Notes: generated by a model from the letters alone, not told the origin. Counted from the first letter of the stretch, positions 18,559-31,861 are shown. The stretch is DNA of 64,000 bases from Methanosarcina acetivorans C2A (GCF_000007345.1 NC_003552.1:1054001-1118000); one strand, 5' to 3'. Program-made: numbers and translations.

Positions 18559-18570
18559 GCTTTATATATC
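18559..18570 (+). promoter_or_regulatory. Candidate rRNA promoter, TATA box with purine-rich BRE
   Basis: gctttatatatc preceded by gatgaaaa, a good archaeal BRE/TATA arrangement about 480 bp upstream of 16S rRNA. Another, weaker TATA (tatatatatc) is at 18402-18411. Assigned by motif and position only. Confidence 0.5.
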
Positions 18571-18680
18571 TAAACTAATGTATATGTGTTTCCAGTCTCA
18601 GCATGAATCTTATTGTGCTGACTGGTTTTCTCATAGTTTTGCTGTTTGATATTTCGTTATGTCAAATGGGAAATAAATGA

Positions 18681-18697
18681 TCTTAAATACTATGAGC
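18681..18697 (+). promoter_or_regulatory. rRNA promoter, upstream member of a matched pair
   Basis: TCTTAAATACTATGAG is nearly identical to the element at 18803-18817, 122 bp further on. Tandem near-identical box A elements are usual for archaeal rRNA operons. Transcription would start near 18710, just before a hairpin at 18719-18745. Confidence 0.65.
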
Positions 18698-18718
18698 GCA
18701 CAAAAGCATATTCCCGTT

Positions 18719-18754
18719 CTAACATGGGTTCATTTACATGTTAGATGGTTTTTT
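18719..18754 (+). terminator. Hairpin followed by a T-run in the rRNA leader
   Basis: TCTAACATG (18719-18727) and CATGTTAGA (18737-18745) form a perfect 9-bp stem with a 9-base loop, and a run of six T follows at 18749-18754. It lies between the two matched promoters, so it could halt transcription from upstream promoters or insulate the downstream one. Archaeal termination relies mainly on T-runs, so a purely structural or processing role is also possible. Confidence 0.5.
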
Positions 18755-18802
18755 CCATAGTGATCCTGTAAAGATATCTCCTTTTTGAGGAGCTAATCAA
18801 TA

Positions 18803-18817
18803 TCTTTAAATACTATG
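18803..18817 (+). promoter_or_regulatory. rRNA promoter proximal to 16S
   Basis: TCTTTAAATACTATG, the second member of the matched pair, about 220 bp before 16S rRNA, predicted start near 18833. A short palindrome CTGCATC-ata-GATGCAG at 18837-18853 lies right at or after the predicted start. Confidence 0.65.
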
Positions 18818-18900
18818 GATGCGTAATTACAACTTCCTGCATCATAGATGCAGTAATTACTAATCATGTAGTGGGGTCAGGAGTTCTTTCCTGTCTGACG

Positions 18901-18935
18901 AGGATTTGTCGGTTCGGTTAATTCTGGGTGATAGA
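18901..18935 (+). other. 5' arm of the 16S pre-rRNA processing stem
   Basis: Complementary, with internal loops, to 20533-20568 on the other side of 16S rRNA: the outer gaggatttg and inner ctgggtgatag blocks pair perfectly. The mismatched centre is where the bulge-helix-bulge site cut by the archaeal splicing endonuclease is expected. Confidence 0.75.
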
Positions 18936-19040
18936 TGTTTTTCAAATATCTATCGCGAAAAATGAACTAACTGAATTGATGTTGTTAGTGCAAGTTTCTG
19001 CGACCAAGACCTTTAATTTTAAGTGTGCGATACCTTAACA

Positions 19041-20518
<1,478 letters not shown>

Positions 20519-20532
20519 AAGCCGAAAAAACA

Positions 20533-20568
20533 CTATCACCCAGATGCCGATAAACCGATCAAATCCTC
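20533..20568 (+). other. 3' arm of the 16S pre-rRNA processing stem
   Basis: Reverse complement matches 18901-18935 at both ends (ctatcaccca and caaatcctc). Together they enclose 16S rRNA in the precursor. Confidence 0.75.
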
Positions 20569-20656
20569 ACCCCTATTAATTTTATAATCATCAAGTGCAC
20601 CCGGAAAGTAGTTTTTCGGGGAAGGATGGATAGCCTGTGCTGAAGCTCAGGCATAT

Positions 20657-20700
20657 GAAGTCGTGTATATGTGCTGTATACTGGACGCTTACTGGACCTG
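20657..20700 (+). other. 5' arm of the 23S pre-rRNA processing stem
   Basis: Pairs with 23615-23660: shared blocks are aagtc-tgtata, gctg-atac and cgc followed by ctggacctg. Internal loops between the blocks are candidate bulge-helix-bulge sites. Confidence 0.75.
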
Positions 20701-20706
20701 GTTAGG

Positions 20707-23610
<2,904 letters not shown>

Positions 23611-23614
23611 AATT

Positions 23615-23660
23615 CAGGTCCAGGCGAAATCCCGTATGCAGCACAACTATACATGACTTT
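23615..23660 (+). other. 3' arm of the 23S pre-rRNA processing stem
   Basis: Reverse complement matches 20657-20700 in several blocks (caggtccag, gtat-cagc, tatacatgactt). It lies in the 23S-5S spacer. Confidence 0.75.
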
Positions 23661-23681
23661 TCCATATCCCATTTATAGGTC

Positions 23682-23809
23682 GAGTTTGGCGGCCATAGCG
23701 GCAGGGTAACTCCTGTACCCATCCCGAACACAGCAGATAAGCCTGCCCCGCGTTCCTTACTGTACTGAAGTGTGCGAGCCTTCGGGAACTCTGGATCGCT
23801 GCCAAATTC
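23682..23809 (+). rRNA. rrf: 5S ribosomal RNA
   Basis: About 128 nt with gagtttggcggccatagcgg at the 5' end, cccatcccgaacacagcagataagcc in the middle and gctgccaaattc at the 3' end. The 5' and 3' ends pair as the terminal helix I (gagtttggc with gccaaattc). It is in the usual archaeal position after 23S. No tRNA follows. Confidence 0.96.
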
Positions 23810-24141
23810 ACCCTATAATACTTTATTTTGAAATTGCTTTTTTTGAAAAGTTGATAATTGGTTTTTGAATTGCTCTTTCTCTAATGTTACTGATTTTACC
23901 AGGTACTCTTTCTCTAATGTTATTGATTTTACCTTGTATTTTTTTCTATTGTTTTTCCTAAGATTTTTGTATGTAATCTTTCTTCATTGGAGATATTTAC
24001 CTGCTTCGTTACCTTTTCCGATTCATAAAAAACATTCCTATTTGAAGCAGATGTCCTTTTTGTAAGCAAAAAAAGAAAAGAAAGATCTCAGAGATTGTTC
24101 TTCCTGAAATCTTTTTTATTCAGCTTATACTATTGTTCGTT
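23810..24141 (+). terminator. T-rich region ending the rRNA operon
   Basis: About 330 bp between 5S rRNA and the convergent transporter gene. Several T-runs (for example 23839-23845 and 23940-23946 region) are good archaeal termination signals. A near-repeat ctttctctaatgttactgattttacc / ctttctctaatgttattgattttacc lies at 23874-23932. A 66-codon frame at 23865-24065 is Phe-rich and looks like chance. Confidence 0.55.
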
Positions 24142-25521
24142 TTATCTCAGTATTAATACATCCATCCATCCTTTGATGAGTACTACCAATATAATTAGCG
24201 GGAGGACGGAGCGCACGTAAGGTTTGAGCCATTTCGGAAATTTGAAACCTGTACCTGTGTCAGCTTCTTCTATAAAGCTGTTCCAACCCCAGCCGGGTCT
24301 TCTGGTGCAGAAGAGCACAAAAACGAGAGCTCCTATTGGAAGAAGATTATTGCTCAGGATGAAGTCTTCAAGGTCCAGAACCATAGTGCCTTCCCCAAGG
24401 GGTGCAAAGCCACTCAAGGGGCCAAAACCAAGAACACATGGAAGAGAGAAAATAAAGATGCCAATCCCGTTTCTTAGAGCAGCTTTTTTCCGTTCCCATC
24501 CCCACTCGTCAATCGTGAAGGCCATAATGTTTTCGAATACTGCAATAACGGTTGTCATCGCAGCAAATGTCAGAAACATGAAAAAGAGGATTCCCCATAA
24601 TTGGCCTCCTATCATCTGGTTAAATATGTTCGGGAGGGTTACGAAAACAAGTCCGGGTCCAGATCCTGCGTCCACACCGAAAGCGAAAGCTGTAGGGAAA
24701 ATCACCAGCCCTGCAAGGAGTGCAATCAAAGTATCAAGCGCCATGACGTCCAGGGCTTCTCCTGTAAGGGAGCGTTCCTTTCCTATGTAACTACCAAAAA
24801 TTGCCATACTTCCTATCCCGAGGCTCAAAGTGAAGAACGCCTGTCCCATTGCAGCATATACGCCTTCCCAATTAAAATTTGAAAAATCCGGTTTAAGGTA
24901 GAAATTCAGGCCTGCAGACGCCCCGGGTAAGGTCACAGCTTTGAAGACGAGTATTAAAAGCATGAGGAACATGCCGGACATCATGAATTTGCTTATTCTT
25001 TCAACACCTGCTTGGAGCCCGAGGGAACACACGAAGAAACCGAGGATTACCACCAGAGCCATCCAGAAGATCAGTTCTCCGGTATTTCCAAGGAACATTC
25101 CGAAAGCAGTTCCTATTTCTTCCGGGGAAAGTCCGTTGAAAGCACCTGTAAGTTCTTTATAAAAATAGGCAAGACCCCACCCAGCTACAGTTGTGTAAAA
25201 CATCATCAGGATAACATTTCCTATGATCCCGAGGTATCCGAAGACATGCCATTTACTATTTACAGGTTCCAGGGCTCTCATGGACCCTGCGATATTGAGG
25301 TGTCCAGCCCTACCAATTGCGAATTCCATTACCATTATCGGAAGGCCGAGTAAGAGCAAAAATGCCAGGTAGACCAGGACAAAAGCTGCTCCTCCATATT
25401 TCCCGGTTATAAATGGAAAACGCCAGACGTTTCCCAATCCAATTGCACACCCGGCTGAAATAAGTAGGAAGCCTATCCTGCTTGCGAATTGCTCTCTTTC
25501 AACCTTTTTCTTTTTTGACAT
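24142..25521 (-). CDS. Sodium-dependent transporter of the NSS/SNF family
   Basis: A 459-residue membrane protein with about 11-12 transmembrane helices. The family signature is clear in helix 1: FLLISAGCAIGLGNVWRFPF, with the unwound GLGN that binds sodium and substrate, followed by GGAAFVLVYLAFLLLLGLP. FFTLSLGIGSMAIFGSYI is the helix 6 region. Family members (LeuT, TnaT) carry amino acids together with sodium; osmolytes are another option. The substrate cannot be told from the sequence. It is transcribed alone, away from aNAC, with a single SD-like sequence before the ATG. Confidence 0.93.
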   Translation of the reverse strand: MSKKKKVEREQFASRIGFLLISAGCAIGLGNVWRFPFITGKYGGAAFVLVYLAFLLLLGLPIMVMEFAIGRAGHLNIAGSMRALEPVNSKWHVFGYLGIIGNVILMMFYTTVAGWGLAYFYKELTGAFNGLSPEEIGTAFGMFLGNTGELIFWMALVVILGFFVCSLGLQAGVERISKFMMSGMFLMLLILVFKAVTLPGASAGLNFYLKPDFSNFNWEGVYAAMGQAFFTLSLGIGSMAIFGSYIGKERSLTGEALDVMALDTLIALLAGLVIFPTAFAFGVDAGSGPGLVFVTLPNIFNQMIGGQLWGILFFMFLTFAAMTTVIAVFENIMAFTIDEWGWERKKAALRNGIGIFIFSLPCVLGFGPLSGFAPLGEGTMVLDLEDFILSNNLLPIGALVFVLFCTRRPGWGWNSFIEEADTGTGFKFPKWLKPYVRSVLPLIILVVLIKGWMDVLILR

Positions 25522-25978
25522 TTTTCTCCCTAATTTTTCTCATTATATTCTTCTTAATCTATCTCTCCATTTCAGACTCTGAGGGTTCTCAGTGATAAAT
25601 TTCCGTTTGTTTAGTTATTTGCGATACGGTATTCCAACTTTCACGTTTTCCTAATCCAGTACATAATCCTACATAAATTGAGGCTATGCTGGGTTCTGCG
25701 AGGGAATATTATGAAAAACGGTACCATGTTTGTCTATTTTTCCAAATAATCGGTTTATCGCTTAAAAACATATCTTTTTTATATTTACAGAATAAAGCTA
25801 TAGGTCCCTCCTTTGAATTGATAGATCCTTTATATTATTTGCAGCCGGTATTCAAGGATGTGATATCCCTCAAATATTAGTTCCTTACAAAAATGAGAAT
25901 GTAAAATGTGTGATATGGTTCCGATAAGATCTTTCCGGCAAGATCTCCAAAGTGTTGTATTTAAAATAATTTTTTTAA
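25522..25978. other. Intergenic region with the transporter promoter
   Basis: About 460 bp upstream of the transporter gene. I see no gene, tRNA or strong structure. A 64-codon frame at 25686-25880 has no start signal and is not supported. Confidence 0.5.
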
Positions 25979-26103
25979 GAACTTCATAAAATGAGATCTG
26001 TATAATATGAGAACTTTATAAAGAATAACCTCATAAAAAAGAACTCTATAAGTGAGAACTTTATGTGTGAAAACTTTATAAAAGAGAATTTTGTAAAATG
26101 AAA
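25979..26103. repeat. Degenerate 15-bp tandem repeat beside the aNAC 3' end
   Basis: Units of the form aactttataaaagag recur (aacttcataaaatgag, aactttataaagaat, aactctataagtgag, aactttatgtgtgaa, aactttataaaagag, aattttgtaaaatga). It ends 5 bp before the position of the aNAC stop codon, so on the minus strand it immediately follows that gene. Confidence 0.65.
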
Positions 26104-26108
26104 AGGAA

Positions 26109-26471
26109 TCAGGCAGAGGAAAGTGCCACAATGGCTTCTGCCAGATCTCCGTTTGAGTTCTTCAGGGCATTCCTGGCTTCTTCTTCGGAGACGCCGGTCT
26201 GCTCCATTACAAGTTTGATGTCATCGGCAGGGATTTCCAGAGATTTTGGGACTTCTTTTGCATCGCCTACAATCTGATATGTTTCCGAACCCTGGACTGT
26301 CATTATAGTGACGTTTGCGTTCTCAATAACTATGTTAGAGTCGGCAGTCTTTATAATAACCTCTTTAACATCCTTAAGTTCCTTAACATCAATCCCCATC
26401 TGTTTCATCATCTGCTTCATTTTAGCCGGGTTCATCCCCCGGCCTCCCACGCCTCCCATTCCTGGAAACAT
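26109..26471 (-). CDS. nac: Nascent polypeptide-associated complex protein aNAC
   Basis: A 120-residue protein with a Met/Gly-rich N-terminus (MFPGMGGVGGRG and KMKQMMKQMGID), a central NAC dimerisation domain (VIIKTADSNIVIENANVTIM) and a C-terminal UBA domain (VMEQTGVSEEEARNALKNSN). This is the archaeal homodimeric NAC that binds ribosomes and emerging chains. The length equals the family norm. The A-type Fe-S carrier gene lies 87 bp upstream in the same direction; whether they share a transcript is uncertain. Confidence 0.95.
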   Translation of the reverse strand: MFPGMGGVGGRGMNPAKMKQMMKQMGIDVKELKDVKEVIIKTADSNIVIENANVTIMTVQGSETYQIVGDAKEVPKSLEIPADDIKLVMEQTGVSEEEARNALKNSNGDLAEAIVALSSA

Positions 26472-26558
26472 AGATTCCCTTCTCCTTTGTTTTTATTTTC
26501 TTAATTTGCTTCTGCAGGTTCGGGTATTTTTTCATGCCCTAGCGCGGTTTTACTTTAT

Positions 26559-26876
26559 TTAATGGCACCCGCCACAGGTCCCGCATCCGCCGGCATTGGG
26601 GTTGCGGATAAGGAAGCCTTTTCCGTTCTCATCTTCGATGTAATCGATGCTACCATCAGTGAAGCTTCTCTCGATATCTTTTGCCATAACAAGCTTAATC
26701 CCGTTGCTTTCCATAGTCACATCGTCTTCGCTCACTTCATCGTCAAGGGCGAGTCCGTACTGGACTCCACTGCAAGCTACCCCAGCAACAAAGATTCTGA
26801 GTGCAAGGTCAGACTTACCTTCCTGCTCCAGTAATGTTTTAAGCTCTGCAGCAGCTTTTTCTGTTACTTCAATCAT
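26559..26876 (-). CDS. A-type iron-sulfur carrier protein (IscA/ErpA/HesB family)
   Basis: A 105-residue protein with the HesB fold: IEVTEKAAAELKTLL at the N-terminus, GVACSGVQYGLALDDE with Cys35, and a C-terminal GGCGTCGGCH with Cys98, Cys101 and Cys104. The three conserved cysteines of the family plus one extra are present, so it should bind a [2Fe-2S] or [4Fe-4S] cluster or iron. It would supply clusters to the many Fe-S enzymes of methanogenesis. The sufC/sufB genes at 61-62.6 kb are likely functional partners. Confidence 0.93.
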   Translation of the reverse strand: MIEVTEKAAAELKTLLEQEGKSDLALRIFVAGVACSGVQYGLALDDEVSEDDVTMESNGIKLVMAKDIERSFTDGSIDYIEDENGKGFLIRNPNAGGCGTCGGCH

Positions 26877-26973
26877 TTATATACACCTCTATTTATTTTT
26901 TATAATTTTAAAATACTGAAGACCTTAATCTTCTGTAAAATGCCATCCGTTACAGCTTACAAATAACTCCTCT

Positions 26974-27008
26974 GCGTTATATACTCTTGCATCTAATACA
27001 TATAACGC
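26974..27008. promoter_or_regulatory. Perfect 9-bp inverted repeat with TATA-like arms
   Basis: GCGTTATAT (26974-26982) and ATATAACGC (27000-27008) separated by 17 bases. It lies 100 bp upstream of the A-type carrier gene start (26876) and the arms are centred 26 bp apart. It could be an operator overlapping a promoter or an RNA hairpin. Confidence 0.4.
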
Positions 27009-27167
27009 TTATGTGAGGTAACATCGCTTTTTCTAGAAAATTTTTATCAAAGAAGTCTTCGAAAGGCAGATTGTGGATTCCTATCTCCTGAAATCCGTTT
27101 TCTACCAATATGTAAATATATTTTCTATCTTATATATTTTTCTTCTAATATTTTTTCAAGACTTTCC

Positions 27168-28322
27168 TTAAATGAATTCGGCATCTTCGTCTATGGGTTC
27201 TTCAAGCACGCTGGCATTATACGCATTTATCTCGAGAGAATTGCGTCTACCCTTTACTTCCCAGACAGGGATATACACAAGCTCCACGTCGAGTTCTATT
27301 TCACTGGCTTTTGGGCTAATATTCTTTTGTTCATAAATGATTGCCTGCCCTTCCAGGTTGTTAAAGCGCATCTCACGTGTATTTTCCTGTATAATCAAAT
27401 CAATAAGAACTTTTTCAGCCAGTTTTTTATCCACATTCGGACGCTTTACCTCATACTCCACTGCCGGAATCCTGGTTGGAATCCCAAGACCTTCTATGTC
27501 CATGTTTTCTTTTGACTTATTCAGAGCATTGAGAAAGCCTTTTCCTTCTCCTGAAATGCTCATAACTTTTGACCTGAACTTCTTTTCTGCTTCAACAATG
27601 TAGAAATACTTCCAGAATGGCACGAATTTCAAAATAGCATCCTTAGGGCTGCTGAGATAGGGTTTTGCAATGAGAATTGCCTGATCTTTAGAGATTTTGG
27701 GTTCTACAGATTGTATGTTCAGAATCTCGTATGAATCAACTCTGGAAACCTCTTCATCCTCCAGTCTCTTTAAAGTTTTTCTCTCTTCAACCGGCTTTGT
27801 CAGGATCCTGGGTTCAAAAGAGATTTTTTCCGATTCTTTCTGAATATCTTGAAGGGGTACAAGTCCCACTCCTGAATAAAGTTCCTGTCCAAGGTCTTCT
27901 TCTTCCCAGTTTTCTCCGGCGAGTTCAGAGATAGTTTCTATATGATTTTGAGTTCCCTTTGAAGGTATTTTGGATTCTGTCTGATAAGCACTCGATTTTC
28001 TTTCCATATTTGTCAGAACAGCCCTTCCGATCTGGAGAGCCAGCTCGTCCCTGTCCCAGATATATATCCCGCGTTCGGCTGCATAGTCATTCAGTTCTTT
28101 CGAAATTTTCTGGGTCATCACATAGATTCCGGTACAAGCTTCTACCTTTTCGGAAAAAGATTTCATCTCCTCGTAGTCGGGCTTCTGGGCGCACATGACA
28201 TAAGCTTGATGCCCGTTTTTCTCCACAAGGATCTCAGACTGGCTGGATATTATAACATTGTATCCGGATGATTTGAAGATGTCAGCAAGGATTTCTAACA
28301 GGTCTTGATTCATAATTCTCAC
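27168..28322 (-). CDS. Uncharacterised protein with N-terminal Mrr-like (restriction endonuclease-like) domain
   Basis: Up to 384 residues; the start is either GTG at 28322 or, more likely, ATG at 28313 (three codons later). The first 110 residues (LLEILADIFKSSGYNV, VEKNGHQAYVMCAQ, YVMTQKISKELNDYAAERGI) resemble the restriction-endonuclease-like fold found in archaeal proteins that handle DNA or protein quality control, but catalytic residues are not complete to my eye. The C-terminal half has beta-rich segments ending in VELVYIPVWEVKGRRNS, similar to zinc-less domains that follow such modules in archaea. I cannot assign a function. It is monocistronic and divergent from the glycogen debranching enzyme gene. 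Confidence 0.7.
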   Translation of the reverse strand: MRIMNQDLLEILADIFKSSGYNVIISSQSEILVEKNGHQAYVMCAQKPDYEEMKSFSEKVEACTGIYVMTQKISKELNDYAAERGIYIWDRDELALQIGRAVLTNMERKSSAYQTESKIPSKGTQNHIETISELAGENWEEEDLGQELYSGVGLVPLQDIQKESEKISFEPRILTKPVEERKTLKRLEDEEVSRVDSYEILNIQSVEPKISKDQAILIAKPYLSSPKDAILKFVPFWKYFYIVEAEKKFRSKVMSISGEGKGFLNALNKSKENMDIEGLGIPTRIPAVEYEVKRPNVDKKLAEKVLIDLIIQENTREMRFNNLEGQAIIYEQKNISPKASEIELDVELVYIPVWEVKGRRNSLEINAYNASVLEEPIDEDAEFI

Positions 28323-28473
28323 TTTCTTATGTCCTGTAAAACTAAAATAGTTTATGTTTACAATTGAAATATAATTATCTTAAAGCTTATTATACTGTAT
28401 ATTTCCTTCTATGTTTAAAACTCTCCTTCCAAACATACAAATATATAAGAAATCAAATCATAATCAGGTATGT

Positions 28474-30453
28474 ATGAGTGGGATAAGGCTTGGAGCAGAC
28501 TCTTTCTCTACTTATGAAGAAGGTATTAAAAAAGAATGGGTTATAGGAAACGGGTTAGGAGGATATGCTTCATCCACAGTCATAGGGGCAGGTACAAGGA
28601 CTTATCACGGACTGCTCGTAGCAGCTCCAGAAAATTCACCCGGTAGGGTGCTGTTACTTTCTTCTCTTGATGAAGAAATTTCTACTAATGAAGATGTCTA
28701 TCGCCTTGCGACCCATAAATATCCAGGCACTGTTTCTCCCACAGGCTTCAATTACCTTTCCAAATTCATTCTTGCCCCATTTCCAATCTGGGTTTACCAG
28801 CCCGGCGTTTTTACCGTGAAGAAAAAGGTCTTCATGGTTCATAATAACAATACCACCTGCATCGTCTATGATATCAGATCCAGAAAAGAGGGCGCTGTAC
28901 TAAAAATTTTCCCCATGGTAAACTCCAGAGATTTTCATTATACTACTCACTCAGGATATCTTTCCTTTTATCAGGAAACTGATTCTACAGGCTTGAAACT
29001 GGAAAGTTCCAATGGTTTTTCTGTCTCCTTTTCGTCCAATCTCCAGTATCATCGTAATCCGATGTGGTACTACAATTTTGAGTATGATGCTGAAAAGGAA
29101 CGCGGACTTGCCTTCCGGGAAGACAACTTCAACCCGGGTTATTTCGAAAGCAAACTCAAAATGGGAACTTCCCGCTTTTTTATTGCTGTTTCAACCGAAG
29201 ATATTTCTTCTCTTACCCTTGAGCAGGTTGAGGAACTCTATACAAGGGAAGTCTACCGACAGAATCTTCTTGCTTTTAATTCCAGGCTTACCGAACCTTT
29301 TGCCCTTAAGCTTCTCAGGGCAACTGATTCTTTTATTGTAAAAAATCCCTCTACAGGCGAGAGTTCGGTGATTGCGGGATACCACTGGTTTGCGGACTGG
29401 GGCAGAGACACCATGATTTCTCTGCCGGGGCTTTTTTTAGTTACTCGCCGCTTCGATGAAGCCAGGTCAACTCTCAAGAACTTTTCAAGGCACTGCCGGA
29501 GAGGTCTGGTCCCTAATGCATTTCCGGCTCTTGGAGGAGAAGCAGTATATAATACAGTGGATGCTTCTCTCTGGTTTATTCACTCCCTTGGCCGATATTT
29601 CGCATACACGAAAGATTTACTGTTTCTCTCTGAGGTATGGGATACTGTGGAGAGTATCATAGATAATTACAGTAAGGGCACAGACTTCGGGATCGGCATG
29701 GACTCCGATTTTCTTATTCGACAGGGTCCTCAACTGACCTGGATGGACGCTAAAGTAGAAGATATTCCGGTGACTCCGAGAGCAGGTAAAGCCTGCGAAA
29801 TTAATGCTCTCTGGTATAATGCTCTGAAAACGGCTTCCAGAATCGGGGGCCTTCTTGGTAAAGAAACCTCTTCGTATGAAACCCTCGCAGCCGGGGTTGC
29901 TTCCAGCTTTGAAGAAGTTTTCTGGAATCCGGAAACCAACTGCCTTTATGATCTCGTGACCAAGGATGAAGCCGGGAATCAGATCAAGGACTCGTCTATT
30001 CGCCCTAACCAGATTTTTGCAGTCGCTCTTCCTTATACCCTGCTTTCTCCAGAGAAAGAAAAGGCTATTGTGGACCGGGTGGAAAAAGATTTGCTCACAC
30101 CTTTCGGACTCAGGACACTTTCAACGGACAATCCTTCCTATAAAGGCCGCTATCATGGGGGGCCTAAGGAAAGGGACCTTGCCTACCACAACGGAACCGT
30201 CTGGCCCTGGCTCCTTGGGGCCTATGTGAAAGCTTACCGGAAGGTTCACAATTACTCCAAAAAGAGCCTTGAAGATATGCGTTCCCTCCTCAAGGGCTTT
30301 GACATGCATCTTGAAACCGCAGGTATAGGCACCATTTCCGAAGTGTTTGATGGGGATTTCCCTTACTCTCCGGAGGGCTGTATTGCTCAGGCCTGGAGTG
30401 TTGCAGAGATTCTAAGGGCATATGTCGAGGATGTTCTTGGGATCAAACCGTGA
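28474..30453 (+). CDS. Glycogen debranching enzyme (archaeal GDE, amylo-alpha-1,6-glucosidase)
   Basis: A 659-residue protein. The start ATG 28474 is preferred over the upstream 28411 frame because homologues begin shortly before this point and an SD-like caggt precedes it. The N-terminal domain (GNGLGGYASSTVIGAGTRTYHGLLVA) is the typical GDE_N glucan-binding domain, and the C-terminal (alpha/alpha)6 barrel holds WFADWGRDTMISLPGL, TWMDAKVED, and YHNGTVWPWLLGAY with the catalytic acids. It hydrolyses alpha-1,6 branch points of glycogen, a storage polymer known in Methanosarcina. No other glycogen gene is adjacent, so the operon context gives no support. Confidence 0.93.
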   Translation: MSGIRLGADSFSTYEEGIKKEWVIGNGLGGYASSTVIGAGTRTYHGLLVAAPENSPGRVLLLSSLDEEISTNEDVYRLATHKYPGTVSPTGFNYLSKFILAPFPIWVYQPGVFTVKKKVFMVHNNNTTCIVYDIRSRKEGAVLKIFPMVNSRDFHYTTHSGYLSFYQETDSTGLKLESSNGFSVSFSSNLQYHRNPMWYYNFEYDAEKERGLAFREDNFNPGYFESKLKMGTSRFFIAVSTEDISSLTLEQVEELYTREVYRQNLLAFNSRLTEPFALKLLRATDSFIVKNPSTGESSVIAGYHWFADWGRDTMISLPGLFLVTRRFDEARSTLKNFSRHCRRGLVPNAFPALGGEAVYNTVDASLWFIHSLGRYFAYTKDLLFLSEVWDTVESIIDNYSKGTDFGIGMDSDFLIRQGPQLTWMDAKVEDIPVTPRAGKACEINALWYNALKTASRIGGLLGKETSSYETLAAGVASSFEEVFWNPETNCLYDLVTKDEAGNQIKDSSIRPNQIFAVALPYTLLSPEKEKAIVDRVEKDLLTPFGLRTLSTDNPSYKGRYHGGPKERDLAYHNGTVWPWLLGAYVKAYRKVHNYSKKSLEDMRSLLKGFDMHLETAGIGTISEVFDGDFPYSPEGCIAQAWSVAEILRAYVEDVLGIKP

Positions 30454-30558
30454 GAACAGAACATTTGGTTTTTCAGAGGTTTTTAAAAAAGGAAATGTTT
30501 TGTCCCTTTAAGGGACATGAATTTAACTTACTTTCTTTCAATTTACTTTTTTTCAGGC

Positions 30559-31718
30559 TCACTTCATAGATTCAAGGATAATATGTTTTTGTTCCCTCTG
30601 CGGTGTTTCCGTCCCATGGGATACTATGACTTTACTATGACTTACACCGTCCACTGTGAAAGTAAAAGTCAGAGGACCACTTTTGTATTTTACCTCATCT
30701 GAGTATACTGTCACTTTTCCGTCTGAGCCTGTTACGGCAGAATCCAGATCGCGAGTTGCATCTTTCCAGAAGCCTGAGACTGTGGCTCCTTCAACGGGGC
30801 TACCATTGTTGTCAAGTATGGTCACAACTGATTTAGCAGAAACAAAAGTGTTTTTCCCGGCTGTTCTGGAACTGGTTTCCACACTTACGTCAGAAATATG
30901 GATTTCGTTTTTTGAGGACGTGTCAGTAATTTCCACGCTAGCTGTATCAGTTCCCACGGCGTTTTCGTCGTCTGCCACCATGAGGGTTATGGTATAAGTC
31001 CCGGCAGCGGAGTAGGTGTTTTCCGGATTCATATCTGAGCTTGTGTTTCCGTCCCCAAAGTCCCATTCGTATGATACAATACTCCCGTCAGAGTCAGACG
31101 AAGCTGAACCATCAAATGTTACTGCAGTTCCTGTGATCCCGGTGTAAGGGCCTCCTGAGTCAGCTACTGGTGGGTTGTTTTCGCCGGATGTTGGAGTTAT
31201 ATATTCCAGTGCAGCTGCTGCATTCACGAGTCCGTATCCGTAATATTGGTCCCAGCCTGAAGTGCCCAGATCGGTTGCCGTTTTTGTATTACAGCCCTTA
31301 CTTCATCGGGCCCATTTGCTCCTTCAGCTATCAACAGTGCGGTAATACCTGATACATGTGGAGTCGCCATGGATGTACCCTGGAAAAATTGGTAACTAAA
31401 ATCTGTAGAGTCTTTAGTTGCGGTGTTGAATGTATTCTGAAGGATTCCGTTTCCGTCCCCATTCTGGTCTACCCTGTTGTCTCCTCCCGGGGCTACAAAA
31501 TCCAGAGCCGAACCATAATTCGAATAGTATGCGCGACTTCCATCAATATCTTGTAGCTCCAACTGCGATACATTTCTCATTGGCAGCAGGATAGCTGACC
31601 TTACTACTCATGTCATTTCCGGCAGCAGCCACAGTGGCAACCCCACTTTTATAAGCGTTGTCAAGAGCAGCTTTAAGGACAGGAATAAAGTACCATATTT
31701 TGCCTTCTTCCGTAAACT
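30559..31718 (-). pseudogene. Broken subtilisin-like protease with PKD domain
   Basis: Three frame segments together read as the C-terminal part of a secreted S8 protease. In order: LKAALDNAYKSGVATVAAAGN, then DGSRAYYSNYG and the catalytic-serine motif GTSMATPHVSGITALL, then WDQYYGYGLVNAAAALEYI, a PKD domain (VADSGGPYTG, YEWDFGDGNTSSD) and an Ig-like domain with ASVEITDTSS. An extra base near 31544-31550 (after AVGATRY) and a missing A in the run at 31281-31285 (after EVRAVIQK) change the frame. The catalytic Asp and His regions are absent: a TGA ends the frame upstream of about 31718. It is a truncated, twice-frameshifted remnant. The 222- and 118-residue open frames should not be annotated as genes. 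Confidence 0.85.
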
Positions 31719-31861
31719 TTCAAGCAGGATACAATATACATATTTGTAAATTTTATACTTGTTTAACATAATTGGAATGTTATCATTATTTGTCAGTCCT
31801 GGGTATTTATTGTCTGAATGGTGGACTTCCCTTTTTATACTAGTTTGGCAATCTATCCCCC

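Larger units (their letters stand above)
20519..20706 (+). other. 16S-23S internal transcribed spacer without a tRNA gene
   Basis: About 190 nt. It contains the 3' arm of the 16S processing stem (20533-20568), a small stem around cctgtgctgaagctcagg (20634-20652), and the 5' arm of the 23S stem (20657-20700). No tRNA-Ala or other tRNA is present, although many euryarchaeal operons carry one here. Confidence 0.8.

Noticed and set aside
20519-20706. tRNA-Ala in the rRNA spacer
   Set aside because: No cloverleaf, no TTCG/GTTC arm and no GGGC acceptor start found; spacer is accounted for by processing arms.
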